In this document: piece after piece, positions 9,580-18,755 of the stretch
Layout of the letters: each line of letters begins with the position of its first letter
Position numbering within the stretch: the first letter of the stretch is position 1
Assembly (NCBI RefSeq): GCF_001750145.1
Contig: NZ_CP015733.1
Span: 62,001-126,000, forward strand
Origin: Arthrobacter sp. U41
Lineage (GTDB): Bacteria > Actinomycetota > Actinomycetes > Actinomycetales > Micrococcaceae
Direction of reading: 5' to 3'
Length of the DNA: 64,000 nt
Program-made: the position numbers and the translations under genes
Notes under the pieces: model-generated
Databases searched by the model: none
The model's input: the letters and a program-made list of their open reading frames with translations, nothing else
What the model was told of the DNA's origin: nothing

Positions 9580-9918
9580 CTAGGGTTGGGAGGTGGATTC
9601 CGGGACGAGGACCGCGAGGAGTTCGTCCAGTTCGTGGCCGGCATCGACGGGATGGCGGAAAGGACGACCGGTGGCGACGGTGTAGCTATTGCGCCGTCCG
9701 GCACGGGTTCTGGTGATATAGCCGGCCTCCACAAGGTCAGCAGTTATCTTTTGCGCAGCACGCTCCGTAACGCCCACCCGGGTGGCGACGTCGCGCATCC
9801 GGATCTGCGGATCGCGGGCGATAGTGAGCAGGACGTGGGCATGGTTGGTGAGGAACGTCCACTGCGTCTCGGCGGCGGCCCCGGCGGGTGTCCCTGAGTC
9901 AAAATCCTTGGTTGCCAT
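9580..9918 (-). CDS. Winged-helix transcriptional regulator (MarR/ArsR-like)
   Basis: A 112-residue DNA-binding protein from the ATG at 9918. FLTNHAHVLLTIARDPQ, RMRDVATRVGVTERAAQKI and ADLVEAGYITRTRAGRRN spell a winged helix-turn-helix with its wing. The C-terminus (HPVDAGHELDELLAVLVPE) may dimerise. Upstream extension to 9984 is open but lacks a ribosome binding site. It is divergent from the terC-like gene and may regulate it or the Usp-like gene. The ligand is unknown. Confidence 0.8.
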   Translation of the reverse strand: MATKDFDSGTPAGAAAETQWTFLTNHAHVLLTIARDPQIRMRDVATRVGVTERAAQKITADLVEAGYITRTRAGRRNSYTVATGRPFRHPVDAGHELDELLAVLVPESTSQP

Positions 9919-10020
9919 TTCAAGGACAATAGTCCATCGGACCCGCAGGCGCCCGGTCGGCGGCCGGGAGCGCAGGGAAAGCAATCAGCCAGTTTCAGTT
10001 GATGACAAGAAAGGCCACCA

Positions 10021-11024
10021 ATGCTCGAAGTCAGTGTACTTCGCTGGACTATCACCATCGGACTTATTCTCGGGCTGCTCGCCCTGGATCTTGGACTGGC
10101 TGCCGCACGGCCGCACGTCGTGAAGTTCCGCGAGGCCGCAATTTCATCGATTCTCTATATTGCCGTGGCCATTGCCTTCGGACTGGTCTTCGCAATGCAG
10201 GTGGGCTGGGACTACGGCGCGGAATACTTCGCCGGTTATATCGTCGAGAAAAGCCTGTCCATCGATAACCTCTTCGTCTTCGTGATCATCATGTCGACCT
10301 TCGCCGTCCCAGAGAAGTACCAGCAGAAAGTCCTGATTTTCGGCATAGCACTGGCCCTGGTCTGCGGGCGGTCTTCATCGCACTGGGTGCAGCACTGCTC
10401 CAGCTGTTTTCCTTCATGTTCCTGATCTTCGGCCTGATCCTGATTGTGACGGCTGTGCAGCTTTACCGGCACCGCAACGCCGACCCGGATGTCCATGACA
10501 ACGTGCTGGTCCGGGTAGCCCGCCGCGCGCTGACCGTCACAAAGGACTACGAGGGCGGCCGGATGTTCACGCGCAGCGCCGGACGCCGGGCAGTGACGCC
10601 CCTGTTCATTGTGCTGCTCGCAATTGGCAGCACCGACCTGCTGTTCGCACTCGACTCAATCCCGGCCATTTTCGGCATCACCGCCGAACCCTATATTGTC
10701 TTCACCGCCAACGCCTTCGCCCTGCTAGGGCTGCGGGCCCTGTTCTTCCTCGTCAAGGGGCTTCTGGACCGCCTGGTCTACCTCTCCACAGGTCTGGCGC
10801 TCATCCTGGCATTCATCGGCGTGAAACTGGTCCTGCACTGGGGGCACGGCATCGAAGGCCGAGTGCCCGAGATCAGCACCAACACCAGCCTCATCGTCAT
10901 CGCAGCCGTCCTGACAGTGACCACAATAGCAAGCCTGATCAAGGTCCGAAGAGACCCCACCGCACGCGCCCACTCCGGCTCGCTGACAGCGGAGCACCCG
11001 TCCGATTCAGACCGGACCGGCTGA
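10021..11024 (+). pseudogene. TerC/Alx-family membrane protein, frameshifted
   Basis: The gene encodes a TerC-family integral membrane protein (metal or tellurite stress) but is split. The first frame runs 10021-10425 and carries LDLGLAAARPHVVKFREA and VEKSLSIDNLFVFVIIMSTF. At about 10361 homology moves to another frame, which then runs without a stop to 11024 with STDLLFALDSIPAIFGIT and ANAFALLGLRALFFLVKGL. At the break GTCTGCGG is found where a family-like reading needs GTC CTG CGG, so a single C appears deleted. Either it is a recent loss of function or a sequencing error. Confidence 0.85.
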
Positions 11025-11311
11025 CCAGACACATGAACTCGCTGCCCATCGGCGGAACAGTTTAGCGGCCGGCTGACACTACGTGCCCTGCTCGAAGCAG
11101 CAGATTTGACGAGCCGCCTGCGGGGATCCAAATACCTGCTCCATTGGCTGCTTTACCCGCCTCTGGCCCCGATCAGTCCAGTGCTGGCGGTGGCCAGCAG
11201 CAGTCGAAACCGGGGTAGCATGCCGGGCACCGAGCATGGGAGTGACGGGCCCGGCCATCCGCCGGCGGACCCGCTCGAAAACCTCCATTCCAAAAATTTG
11301 GTTCCGCATGT
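11025..11311. other. Non-coding stretch between the terC remnant and the resolvase
   Basis: No gene is supported. It is the 3' flank of the resolvase and probably the edge of the inserted block, but no inverted repeat or target duplication could be assigned. Confidence 0.4.
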
Positions 11312-11926
11312 CTAGCCTCTTGAGAGGACCTTTGCCCCGTCAGGGCGCAGTTCTCCGGTGGGTGACACGTGCCGATAGAGGGTCTGCCGGGTGATTCCGA
11401 GTTCGGTGCAAAGGTCACTGACTTTGGTTCCAGGCTGGCCCATGGAAGCCTTAGCGAGACGGAGTTTCGCTGGGGTCATCTTGTAGGGACGTCCCCCGTT
11501 CCGGCCTCTGGCGCGGGCGGAGGCGAGGCCGGCGAGGGTGCGTTCGGAGATCAGTTCGCGTTCGAATTCGGCGAGGGCGGCGAAGATCCCGAAGACCAGC
11601 TTCCCGGAGGCGGTCGTGGTGTCGATGGCCGCCCCCTGCCCGGTGAGGACCTTGAGTCCGATGCCGCGTTCGGTGAGGTCGTGGACGATATTGACGAGGT
11701 GGCGCAGATCCCGGCCGAGCCGGTCGAGTTTCCAGACGACCAGGGTGTCACCGTGGCGCAGGGCTTTGAGGCAGGCTGCCAGCTGGGGCCGATCCTCCTT
11801 CTTGCCTGAGGCCCTGTCCTCATAGAGGGAATCCGTGTCGATCCCGGCGGTCAGGAGTGCGTCGCGCTGCAGGTCGGTTGTTTGGGATCCGTCGGCCTTT
11901 GAGACGCGCATGTAGCCGACGAGCAC
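11312..11926 (-). CDS. Serine recombinase, Tn3-type resolvase/invertase
   Basis: A 204-residue site-specific serine recombinase. The N-terminal catalytic domain begins MLVGYMRVSKADGS, where the Ser of RVS is the nucleophile. KLDRLGRDLRHLVNIV and LAEFERELISERTLAGL are conserved active-site segments. The C-terminal helix-turn-helix is VSDLCTELGITRQTLYRHV, ending SPTGELRPDGAKVLSRG. It is intact and expected to act at a nearby res or inversion site. A near-identical C-terminal tail occurs as a fragment in the opposite orientation at 24036-24110. Confidence 0.93.
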   Translation of the reverse strand: MLVGYMRVSKADGSQTTDLQRDALLTAGIDTDSLYEDRASGKKEDRPQLAACLKALRHGDTLVVWKLDRLGRDLRHLVNIVHDLTERGIGLKVLTGQGAAIDTTTASGKLVFGIFAALAEFERELISERTLAGLASARARGRNGGRPYKMTPAKLRLAKASMGQPGTKVSDLCTELGITRQTLYRHVSPTGELRPDGAKVLSRG

Positions 11927-12292
11927 AGGAGTTCTCCTCTGTTATTTATACGTTCGTTTAAGTGACAACGCGCTTACAAATCGGGCTGGCATCAACTTTG
12001 TGACTTTCGGCGCTATTTGGCGGCGTTCTGTGATTGGTAAATGGCGCGGAGAACCATCGCGGAGCGAGGACCTTGGCTTAGTCCCTCCGTCTCGTATCCC
12101 TTAGCCCGGTTTTGGGCGGAAAGCCGGGGATACTACCGCCACGTCGAGTGTGCCTGCGCGCCGCTGACCGGATGCTGTTGCGGGGACGAGAGACGTAGCG
12201 GCTTGATGCCAGGGATGGGGTTCCTGGTTGTAGTTGGGCATGCGCTGGCCGTCGCCGTGCCTTTCGACCTATCGGCCACTTTCTTCGCTGAC
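11927..12292. other. Resolvase upstream region, possible res site
   Basis: These 366 bases precede the resolvase and would be the usual place for its res subsites and promoter. The AT-richer part is 11940-12050. A segment containing CAAATAGCGCCG (minus strand, near 12010) recurs at about 21210 beside another resolvase fragment. Individual subsites could not be defined by eye. Confidence 0.4.
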
Positions 12293-12928
12293 TTACCCGT
12301 CTGTCCCGCCGGTGCAGGGAGCGTTCGGTTCCGGAGCATCCGGGGACTTGGCATTTTTGGCGACGAAGGCCCGGATCCTTGGGTCGTCCGCGTTCTGGAG
12401 AGGTAGTTGCTGACCCCATGCGGTGGCTGTGATGGGATCGGTCTGGTTGTCATCAGGGCTGAGCAGGACGTATTGGTTGTCTTTGGCTAGTTCGGTGAGC
12501 GCGTTGATTTGTTCCTGCGGCAGGGCGGGTGTGTAGGTTATCCAGACGGCACCGTGCTCGAGGGAGTGGACGGCGCCTTGTTCGTTGACGGGGGCGGTGT
12601 AGACCGCGCAATTTACCCATCGTGCTGAGTGGTCGCCTCCCACGCCCGGCTCCTGCGGGTACTGCACGGCTTCCTGCACATGGTTGCGGGACAGATTGTC
12701 ATAGGTGCTGACACCTTCGATTGGTTGTTTGGCTGCTTCGGCTAGCGCGTTGCGTTCCTGCACTGCTCCGGTGAGGACGATGGCTACTGCGGTGATGATG
12801 GCGGCGAGGACGAGGCCGAAGCCGCCGTAGAGGAAGGTTTTGGTTCTGCGTTCTTTCGCCTTTTGCCTGGCCCGGATGCCGGACAGTATGGCCTGGCGTT
12901 CATTACGCAGCTTCTTGGCATTGCTCAT
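12293..12928 (-). CDS. DUF3105 membrane-anchored protein
   Basis: A 211-residue protein with a basic N-terminal tail (RNERQAILSGIRARQKAKE), one membrane helix (FLYGGFGLVLAAIITAVAIV) and an extracytoplasmic DUF3105 domain. Typical family features are GGDHSARWVNCAVYTAPV and VHSLEHGAVWITYTP with conserved histidines. The start ATG at 12928 has AAAGGAAAC before it, so the much longer open frame to 13984 is not used. It sits first in line downstream of copper-related genes on the same strand, and the His/Cys pattern suggests a metal-linked role. Confidence 0.88.
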   Translation of the reverse strand: MSNAKKLRNERQAILSGIRARQKAKERRTKTFLYGGFGLVLAAIITAVAIVLTGAVQERNALAEAAKQPIEGVSTYDNLSRNHVQEAVQYPQEPGVGGDHSARWVNCAVYTAPVNEQGAVHSLEHGAVWITYTPALPQEQINALTELAKDNQYVLLSPDDNQTDPITATAWGQQLPLQNADDPRIRAFVAKNAKSPDAPEPNAPCTGGTDG

Positions 12929-13089
12929 GATGTTTCCTTTGACAGGGGTTGTGCTGGGCGGAGTGTACATGTCGAGGTTGTTGCTCTTCACGGCCGCACA
13001 ATCCGTCGGGAGCTGAGTGAAGACGCACGCTTGCTGAGGGAGAAGCTGAGGGCCCGCCCGGTGGCGGGCCCTCATCGGTCGGGCTCCAG

Positions 13090-13503
13090 TCAGCCCAGGG
13101 ATGCGAGTAGTTCGTTGCATGCCGTTTCGCAGCGCCGGCACGCTTCGGCGCAGATCCGGCAGTGCTCGTGCATGTTTTCGTGCTGTTCGCATTCTTCGGC
13201 GCAGGCTCTGCAGGCAGTGGCGCAGGCCTGGAGGACGGCGCGGGTGATGTTGGCGTCGTAGCCGGTGTGGCGGGAGAGGATGTTGCCCGTTGTGGTGCAG
13301 ATGTCGGCGCAGTCCAGGTCGGTGCGGATGCACTTGGTCAGTTCCGCGACCATGTCCTCGCTCAGACAGGCGTCGGCGCAAGCGGTACAGGCTTGTGCGC
13401 AGTCGAAACAGGCCGCGATGCATTCGGCCAGTTTGTGCGGATCGATGTCGCCAAGGTCCTTCGGGTAGGCATCGAGCAGTGTGTGAGTGGTTTTGTGGGT
13501 CAT
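13090..13503 (-). CDS. csp: Four-helix bundle copper storage protein (Csp/DUF326)
   Basis: A 137-residue cytosolic Csp-type protein. Cysteines recur in helical CxxxC spacing: [43 protein letters not shown], then [15 protein letters not shown]. In known Csp proteins such a lining binds many Cu(I) ions inside a four-helix bundle. There is no Tat or Sec signal, so it should be the cytosolic type. Start ATG at 13503 with GGAAAAGAGAG upstream. It lies among DUF3105, DUF305 and DUF6153 genes, consistent with copper resistance. Confidence 0.92.
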   Translation of the reverse strand: MTHKTTHTLLDAYPKDLGDIDPHKLAECIAACFDCAQACTACADACLSEDMVAELTKCIRTDLDCADICTTTGNILSRHTGYDANITRAVLQACATACRACAEECEQHENMHEHCRICAEACRRCETACNELLASLG

Positions 13504-13655
13504 TGTGCTCTCTTTTCCGGTAGGGGTTACTTGGCTGGGAATCACTGTCCGAACCCGCGCGCATTTTTGCGCAGTGGTCCGGGCCTGTGTTGCTGCGTCC
13601 CTCCTTTCGCTCCTTGTTGCGGTCGTGCGTTTCGTACGCGGTGACCTGGCGGGTA

Positions 13656-14156
13656 TCAGTGATCTTTCTGGTCGGAGATCCTGTTGTGCAGGTGGACCTT
13701 CCGGGCCCGGTCCCTTGCGTGGTGGGAGGTGTGAGCGGCCCGGGAGCGGCCTGCGGCCTTGAACAGGTCCCCGGCCCAGTCGAACTCTGCAGCGGCAGCG
13801 AGGTAAAGGCCCTCGTCAAAGAGCCGACGTCCGATTTGATGGCGTGCCTGGGCTTCCCTGACCTTGGTGTGTGCTGTGCGGAGGGCTTTCTCCTGTGCCC
13901 GGGCGGCGTCCGGCCACCTGTACAGGCGCTGGTAGGCGTAGCCGAGCACGAGCAGCGCACGGAAAGGGTCCTGGGAGGCTGCAAGCAGTGCCTGGGCTTC
14001 GTTGACTGCTTCCTCGCCTCTGCCCAGGAGGGACAGCACCCAGACGCGGTCCGGGTCGTTGCAGCCGTCCAGCCGGGCTTCCAGCGCGGCCCGGTCCACC
14101 ACGGCGTCCTGCAGCGTCGCCGGGTCCACGAACCAGATCCTTTCCTGATGCTCCAT
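13656..14156 (-). CDS. Tetratricopeptide-like protein
   Basis: A 166-residue protein that starts [16 protein letters not shown] at 14156. Two helical repeats resemble TPRs: [20 protein letters not shown] and then [18 protein letters not shown] with [25 protein letters not shown]. Such repeats mediate protein contacts. The same protein type is often found beside DUF305 and Csp genes in actinobacterial metal clusters. The start is chosen at the second Met block because the upstream stretch overlaps the end of the next gene; the ribosome binding site is weak. Confidence 0.7.
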   Translation of the reverse strand: MEHQERIWFVDPATLQDAVVDRAALEARLDGCNDPDRVWVLSLLGRGEEAVNEAQALLAASQDPFRALLVLGYAYQRLYRWPDAARAQEKALRTAHTKVREAQARHQIGRRLFDEGLYLAAAAEFDWAGDLFKAAGRSRAAHTSHHARDRARKVHLHNRISDQKDH

Positions 14157-14199
14157 CAGTGAGCCGCCTATGTTGCCGTGATCATCGTCCCTGTGGTGT

Positions 14200-15075
14200 T
14201 CATCGGACGGCGTCCGCGGCCCGGAAGATCGTTCCGCCGTCGGTGGAGACGACAAGCCCTTCGGTGGTCGCGGCCCAGATCCATGGTTTGCCTTCGGCTC
14301 CCTTGACGGCAGTTATCGCCTGGACCTGTTGCTCGATCGAACCGGTCTGTATCCAGGTGCTTCCCGCGTCTGCTGAATACTGGACTGCACCACCGGGTTC
14401 AACACCGATGACTTCGGTGCCGCTGGCGAACGCCGCGAACTGGATGACAGGCGCCGCGGGGACCAGGGCCCAGGTTTTGCCGCCGTCGGTGGAGCGCTGG
14501 AGCCCGTCGCGGGTGGTCGCGAGAACCGTGTCGGCTTCGGGGGTTCCGGCCAGCACGGCGGGGACGAAGTCGACCTGGGCATCGGCCCACGTTTTGCCGT
14601 AGGGGCTGGTCCGCAACGTCCCGTCATAGGCGACGATCCCGGACTTGGTGGCGGCGAGGGCATGGAAGTCAGATTCGCCCTGGCGGGAGAGCTGTTCCCA
14701 GGTTTTTCCGCCGTCCACGGATCTGATCAGGCCCATCGGGTTTGGCAGGTCCGAGCCGGGGCCGGGGTGCCCTGAGGCGTAGAAGACGCCCTGGCCAGCT
14801 GCGGCTGTGAAGCCCATCAGGTCATTAGTGTCCCCGATCTGGGTGGCCGGGGATTTGGTGACGTCGAACAGTCCTTCGTGGGTGGCGAGCAGCACCTGGT
14901 CGGTTTCGCGGTTCACGCTCAGGCCATGGACGTGGGAGCTGGGAAGGGCGAAGGCGGCGCTGGACGGTGCGGTGGTCGTGGACCCGGAGGAGCAGGCGGA
15001 CAGGATGAACATCAGGGCCGCTGCCGCGGCGAGGCCGGCCACGGGCCGGTGTCGGGTTAGAAAGTGCAGGGGCAC
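14200..15075 (-). CDS. BNR-repeat lipoprotein (F510_1955 family)
   Basis: A 291-residue exported lipoprotein. The signal peptide ends in a lipobox (FILSACSS), so the mature protein should be anchored through Cys. The rest is a beta-propeller with Asp-box/BNR motifs: SVDGGKTWEQLS, STDGGKTWALVP, SADAGSTWIQTG and VSTDGGTIF. The family is called glycosylhydrolase-like by homology, but no catalytic activity is established. It is linked to the DUF305 gene upstream, fitting the common F510_1955-DUF305 pairing in copper clusters. Confidence 0.88.
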   Translation of the reverse strand: MPLHFLTRHRPVAGLAAAAALMFILSACSSGSTTTAPSSAAFALPSSHVHGLSVNRETDQVLLATHEGLFDVTKSPATQIGDTNDLMGFTAAAGQGVFYASGHPGPGSDLPNPMGLIRSVDGGKTWEQLSRQGESDFHALAATKSGIVAYDGTLRTSPYGKTWADAQVDFVPAVLAGTPEADTVLATTRDGLQRSTDGGKTWALVPAAPVIQFAAFASGTEVIGVEPGGAVQYSADAGSTWIQTGSIEQQVQAITAVKGAEGKPWIWAATTEGLVVSTDGGTIFRAADAVR

Positions 15076-15159
15076 GGGGACTCCAAGAAGATGGCCGGGA
15101 AATGGTTGGGGAGGGCACCGGTCCCAGGGGGAGGGGCCGGCGCCCTTTGGGTGTGCTGG

Positions 15160-15792
15160 CTACAGGGTGGCCAGCAGGTCTTTCATTTCCTGGATCTCGG
15201 CTTCCTGGGCGCTAACGATGTCCTTGCTGAGCTGGACCGCGTCGGCATTCTTCCCGTCAGTGGTCTCGGTTTTGGCCATCTCTACGGCGCCTTCATGGTG
15301 GGCGATCATCTGGGTCAGGAAGAGTTTCGCTGCCTCGGTGCCCTGCGCTGCCTCGAGCTTGACCATGTCGTCCTCGCTCATCATCCCGGACATGCTGTGC
15401 CCGGAGGGCATGTTCGTCGGCATCGCGGTGGACTGGCCCCAGCTCTGAAGCCAGCCGGTCATTTTCCCGATCTCGGGCCCCTGGGCGTCCTTGATCTTCG
15501 TGGCCAGATCCGTCACCTCGGCGGGGATGCCTTCCTTCTTCAGGATGGTCTCACTCATCGTCACGGCCTGGGCGTGGTGCGGGATCATCATCTGAGCGAA
15601 CATGGTGTCCGCATCGTTGAAGTCGGCAGCAGCTGCCGGGGCTGAGCTGGTGGACGTTGCCGTGCTGCCGCCGTAGTTCATGCCCGGCATGCTGGTGGAG
15701 TCCGAGCTGCCGGAACCCGTACCGGCGGAGCAGCCGGCCAGGGCGATGACTGCGGCAAAGGCGGCAGCGGAAATGGTCAGGGTCTTCTTCAT
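15160..15792 (-). CDS. DUF305 lipoprotein
   Basis: A 210-residue lipoprotein beginning MKKTLTISAAAFA with lipobox LAGCSAG. The DUF305 ferritin-like domain shows its double His hallmark twice: MMIPHHAQAVTMSETIL and LTQMIAHHEGAVEMAKTE. A Met-rich stretch (PSGHSMSGMMSEDDM) could bind copper. The start at 15792 is preferred because AGGA and the signal peptide follow the expected spacing; the open frame to 15867 lacks signal features. It is upstream of the BNR lipoprotein, probably in one transcript. Confidence 0.93.
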   Translation of the reverse strand: MKKTLTISAAAFAAVIALAGCSAGTGSGSSDSTSMPGMNYGGSTATSTSSAPAAAADFNDADTMFAQMMIPHHAQAVTMSETILKKEGIPAEVTDLATKIKDAQGPEIGKMTGWLQSWGQSTAMPTNMPSGHSMSGMMSEDDMVKLEAAQGTEAAKLFLTQMIAHHEGAVEMAKTETTDGKNADAVQLSKDIVSAQEAEIQEMKDLLATL

Positions 15793-15945
15793 GGAAATCA
15801 GGGTCCTCAAAAGTATCAGCGGCGCTGTGGAGCGCCTCCGTATTGCTGCAGTGGCGGCCGCGCCCACAAAAAGGACGCGCCAGTTGATGCGTGCAAAATA
15901 GCTGGACTGTTGCGCCCAGGGCAGGCCCGGCGCAGTAATGCTCGT

Positions 15946-16413
15946 TTACGTCCGGCTGATACAGAGGTCACCGGGGGAAGGGCTGTCCGGTGAATAGGAA
16001 TAGTTCGTGCTGACAGCGGCCGCGCCGCCAAAGTCCGGCGACGCGTACGGTGCTGTTCCCGGCAGCGGCGCGGTCAGAAAGGTGTTCGCCGGCGCGAGCA
16101 CGCAGGCAGCACCCCCGGCCGACATCTCCGGGCACGCGCCGGCCGACGAACAGGACGACGACGATTCCGCGGCCGCCACCTGCATCGCCCCGGCTGCTGG
16201 TTTTGCGGCACCGTGGCCGGAGTGGCCGGTGCTGTCATGCAGCTGCGTCAGGGCGCTCCCGGTACCTGCCGCGGGCATGGCGTGCGCCGCGGTGCTGTGG
16301 GCTCCGGTCATGATGTGCATGCCAAAAATCCCGGCGATGATGGCCAGCGCCGCAGCCAGGAAACCTGCACGGAGAAGGTACGTGATGAGGCTTTCGCGGG
16401 ATGCCGTTGTCAC
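15946..16413 (-). CDS. DUF6153 family small membrane protein
   Basis: A 155-residue protein with one N-terminal membrane helix (AGFLAAALAIIAGIFGMHI), then a His/Met-containing segment (HDSTGHSGHGAAKP) and Cys pairs (SSCSSAGACPEM, ACVLAP). The GTG start at 16413 is well supported by GGAAAGGAG. The family is usually found with DUF305 and copper genes, so an extracytoplasmic metal-related function is likely. It is the first gene of the leftward metal cluster. Confidence 0.85.
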   Translation of the reverse strand: MTTASRESLITYLLRAGFLAAALAIIAGIFGMHIMTGAHSTAAHAMPAAGTGSALTQLHDSTGHSGHGAAKPAAGAMQVAAAESSSSCSSAGACPEMSAGGAACVLAPANTFLTAPLPGTAPYASPDFGGAAAVSTNYSYSPDSPSPGDLCISRT

Positions 16414-16586
16414 GATGTCTGCTCCTTTCCGTGCAGGGCCGATGCTATTCCAGCGTACCGGCAGGAGCGTTCCGGCCGGTCAGCACTTTTGTTTCAACGC
16501 ACCTGGGAGGCATTGAGTTTCCCCCGACGCAGCAGCAGCTGCGCGCTCAGTCCCATCATCATCGTGGACCCGGATGTCTTAAACAG

Positions 16587-16855
16587 TCAGTTGCTGGCCA
16601 ACGTGTAGCCGGCGGCTGTGACAGCCGCCGCCAACCGCGGCGCTGCCGGCCGTACCGTCCACAACCACCAGCGAACGGCCGCCCGGGACGAGCTGCACAG
16701 AGGCAGATTCCACGCCCCCGAGGGCGGAGACGGCCTTCCCTACCGGCTGAGGCCCTCAACACCGAACTCAACAGCGGCACCGGCAGCTGCCGGGGGGCAG
16801 GGGCTTCCGTGGACGCAGCGAGGGGCAGTTCGGGACGGATTTCAGTTCCGCACAT
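16587..16855 (-). pseudogene. Decayed heavy-metal-associated (HMA/CopZ-like) protein
   Basis: Three frames of the minus strand together resemble an HMA-domain protein. MCGTEIRPELPL opens at 16855. VEFGVEGL appears in a second frame. VSALGGVESASVQLVPGG then SLVVVDGTAG appear in a third. AAGYTLASN and a stop follow at 16587. The CxxC metal site expected after VEGL is missing. At least two frameshifts are therefore needed, so it is a relic of the copper cluster. The reading is my own reconstruction. Confidence 0.55.
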
Positions 16856-16959
16856 GTCAGATGCGCCGTTACCGGAATGTGACAAACATTGCTGGGGTGA
16901 AGTACGGTCTAAGTCGTGCCGGTTTCTCCTTGAGGCGGCACTCCCGAACAGATTGCCTA

Positions 16960-17135
16960 ACTCTGCCGCTGCCCGGGATCCGTTCGCTTTTCGTCCGGCA
17001 GAGACGGGGAACCCATTATTGGCCCGCTTCTTGCAGGTCTTGGGGTGAAGCCGTGCCTGGTGCACTTTTGCGCCTGACGCGGCCGGGTGCCTCCCACCCG
17101 AATCCGACAGCTAACCTCGCAGGCAGTGGGAGAGG
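16960..17135 (+). ncRNA. c-di-AMP riboswitch (ydaO/yuaA type)
   Basis: The leader of the downstream secreted protein contains the conserved blocks of the ydaO motif in order: GACGGGGAACCC near 17005, TTGGGGTGAAGCC near 17040, and CCGACAGCTAACCTCGCAGG at 17102-17121, followed by a G/A-rich stretch up to the ribosome binding site. In actinobacteria this riboswitch commonly precedes cell-wall hydrolase genes such as rpf and NlpC/P60 genes and turns them off when c-di-AMP is bound. Limits are approximate. Confidence 0.9.
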
Positions 17136-17142
17136 CCCCTAC

Positions 17143-17910
17143 ATGCCCATGCGCAAAACTCACGGCCGCCGCCGCGCGGTCCCCCAGACCAGCACTCTTG
17201 CCGCACTAACCACGTCCGTTACCGCGAAGGCCGGCGGCGCAGGCCGCCAGGCCGCTGTCTTCGCAGCAGCTTCCGGTCTCGTGCTGACCAGCGGTATTGC
17301 TGCCGCCCAGGCAGCCGACGCCCCCGCCCAGCGCGAAGCTGAACCGGCCGCCAACCTCGAAGTCGCAAGCCAGATACAGGCCCCGCTGACCGCCGATGCC
17401 ACCATCCAGATTTCCTTCGAGCGCCCGGACGTAGAAACCACGCCCGCTCCCGTAGCGGAAGCCCCGAAACCTGCTGTGGAAACCGCGAAGGCCGCGGTGC
17501 CCGCGGTCTTCGTAACGACGTCTGCACCCGTCTCGGCCAAAGTCACCGTCACCCCGCCTGCGCCCGCTCCGGCTCCCGCCCCCGCAGCCGGTGACATTAA
17601 CTCCATTATGGTGTCCTCCGCCTACGCTCAGATCGGCATGATCCAGGACTGCACGCGGCTGGTCGAAAACGCCCTCAACGCCGCTGGCATCCCCGTCGGG
17701 GACCTGGGCCCGATGCAGTTCATGAACTACGGCACCGTGGTCACCGACCCCCAGCCCGGTGACATGGTCATGCAGCCTGGCCACGTAGGAATTTACGTCG
17801 GCAACGGCCAGGTCCTCAGCTCAGGCCTGAACGGGAAGAATGAAACCGCTGTGCACCCTCTGACCTGGATGACGTCCAAGGGTGCCGTCACCTTCGTCCG
17901 CGCGGGCTAA
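17143..17910 (+). CDS. Secreted NlpC/P60-like (C40) cell-wall protein
   Basis: A 255-residue exported protein. A basic start (MPMRKTHGRRRAV) leads to a late hydrophobic core (AAVFAAASGLVLTSGIAA) ending in AAQAAD. A Pro/Ala/Val-rich linker follows, residues about 85-150. The C-terminal domain has QDCTRLVENALNAAGI with the putative catalytic Cys and QPGHVGIYVGNGQVLSSG with the His, as in C40 peptidases. It probably cuts or binds peptidoglycan. AGAGG precedes the start. Expression should be governed by the c-di-AMP riboswitch immediately upstream. Confidence 0.87.
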   Translation: MPMRKTHGRRRAVPQTSTLAALTTSVTAKAGGAGRQAAVFAAASGLVLTSGIAAAQAADAPAQREAEPAANLEVASQIQAPLTADATIQISFERPDVETTPAPVAEAPKPAVETAKAAVPAVFVTTSAPVSAKVTVTPPAPAPAPAPAAGDINSIMVSSAYAQIGMIQDCTRLVENALNAAGIPVGDLGPMQFMNYGTVVTDPQPGDMVMQPGHVGIYVGNGQVLSSGLNGKNETAVHPLTWMTSKGAVTFVRAG

Positions 17911-18028
17911 CAAACCACTGAATTTTGCCCTGCTGAGCAGCACGCGCAGCGCCACGCCGCACCAACCTCCGGTGTCGGCGTTACGGCTGCCTGGTCTCAC
18001 GCACCCGAAAACGAAGGACTCACCAGAC

Positions 18029-18694
18029 ATGACCGTTCAGAACGACCTCAGCCGCGAAGACATTGCCTCCTATGAGGCAGAGCTCGCGAAACGGACTCCC
18101 TCGCTCTACTCGCGCTACATCGGCGCGATGCTTTACTTCATGGGCGCGGCCCTTATCGCCGGCGCCGTCGTGCACTATCCGGTGAACCCGGGCCTATACG
18201 CGATCATCTGCGTCGTCGGTGCGGTCGTGTTCCTCCTCGGCACCATCGTCAACGAGTTCGTGCTCGTCGATGAGCGACCGCTGCTGGGCCGGGCCATCTC
18301 GCTCGTCACGTTCTCGCTCCTGCTCTCCTTCGGCGTTGGCCTGGTCGGCGGCGGCATCCAGCACTTCGAACAGTTCCCCGAGCGCAGCGCCTGGATGACT
18401 CCGATCGGCCTGCTGATGTCGTACGTCGCGTTCATCGCCAAGGACGCCAAGGGCGGCCTGCGCCACCTGGTCAGCCCGTTTGCCGCAGGTGTCGTGTTGG
18501 TCGCCGGCCTGACGTGGTTCGGCATGTCCGCCCTCGCAAGCACCCTCGACTCCCAGGGCCACAGCCACGACTCCACGCCGGCACCGTCGCAGGCACCCGC
18601 GGAGGCTCCGACCAGCGAAGACCCCACCCTCGACAAACCGACAGATGCCCCCGCGGCGCCCGCACCCGACACCCACACGTCGCACAGCCACTAA
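18029..18694 (+). CDS. Multi-pass membrane protein with acidic/Pro/His tail
   Basis: A 221-residue protein of unknown function. About five membrane helices can be seen (YIGAMLYFMGAALIAGAVV, LYAIICVVGAVVFLLGTIV, AISLVTFSLLLSFGVGLVGG, MTPIGLLMSYVAFI, FAAGVVLVAGLTWFGMSAL). The last 55 residues are Pro/Ala/Asp rich and end HTSHSH, which could bind metal. GAAGGA precedes the ATG. It follows the riboswitch-controlled gene by about 120 bases and may be cotranscribed. Confidence 0.7.
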   Translation: MTVQNDLSREDIASYEAELAKRTPSLYSRYIGAMLYFMGAALIAGAVVHYPVNPGLYAIICVVGAVVFLLGTIVNEFVLVDERPLLGRAISLVTFSLLLSFGVGLVGGGIQHFEQFPERSAWMTPIGLLMSYVAFIAKDAKGGLRHLVSPFAAGVVLVAGLTWFGMSALASTLDSQGHSHDSTPAPSQAPAEAPTSEDPTLDKPTDAPAAPAPDTHTSHSH

Positions 18695-18755
18695 CGCCAA
18701 GCCCGGCAAGCTCAACCGAACATTCGTGGGCCCGGCGCCTCGGTCCGCCTGCTGC

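Noticed and set aside
12929..13984. Upstream extension of the DUF3105 frame
   Set aside because: It overlaps the Csp gene antisense-free but in a wrong frame and has Arg/Pro/His shadow composition. ATG 12928 has a good ribosome binding site.
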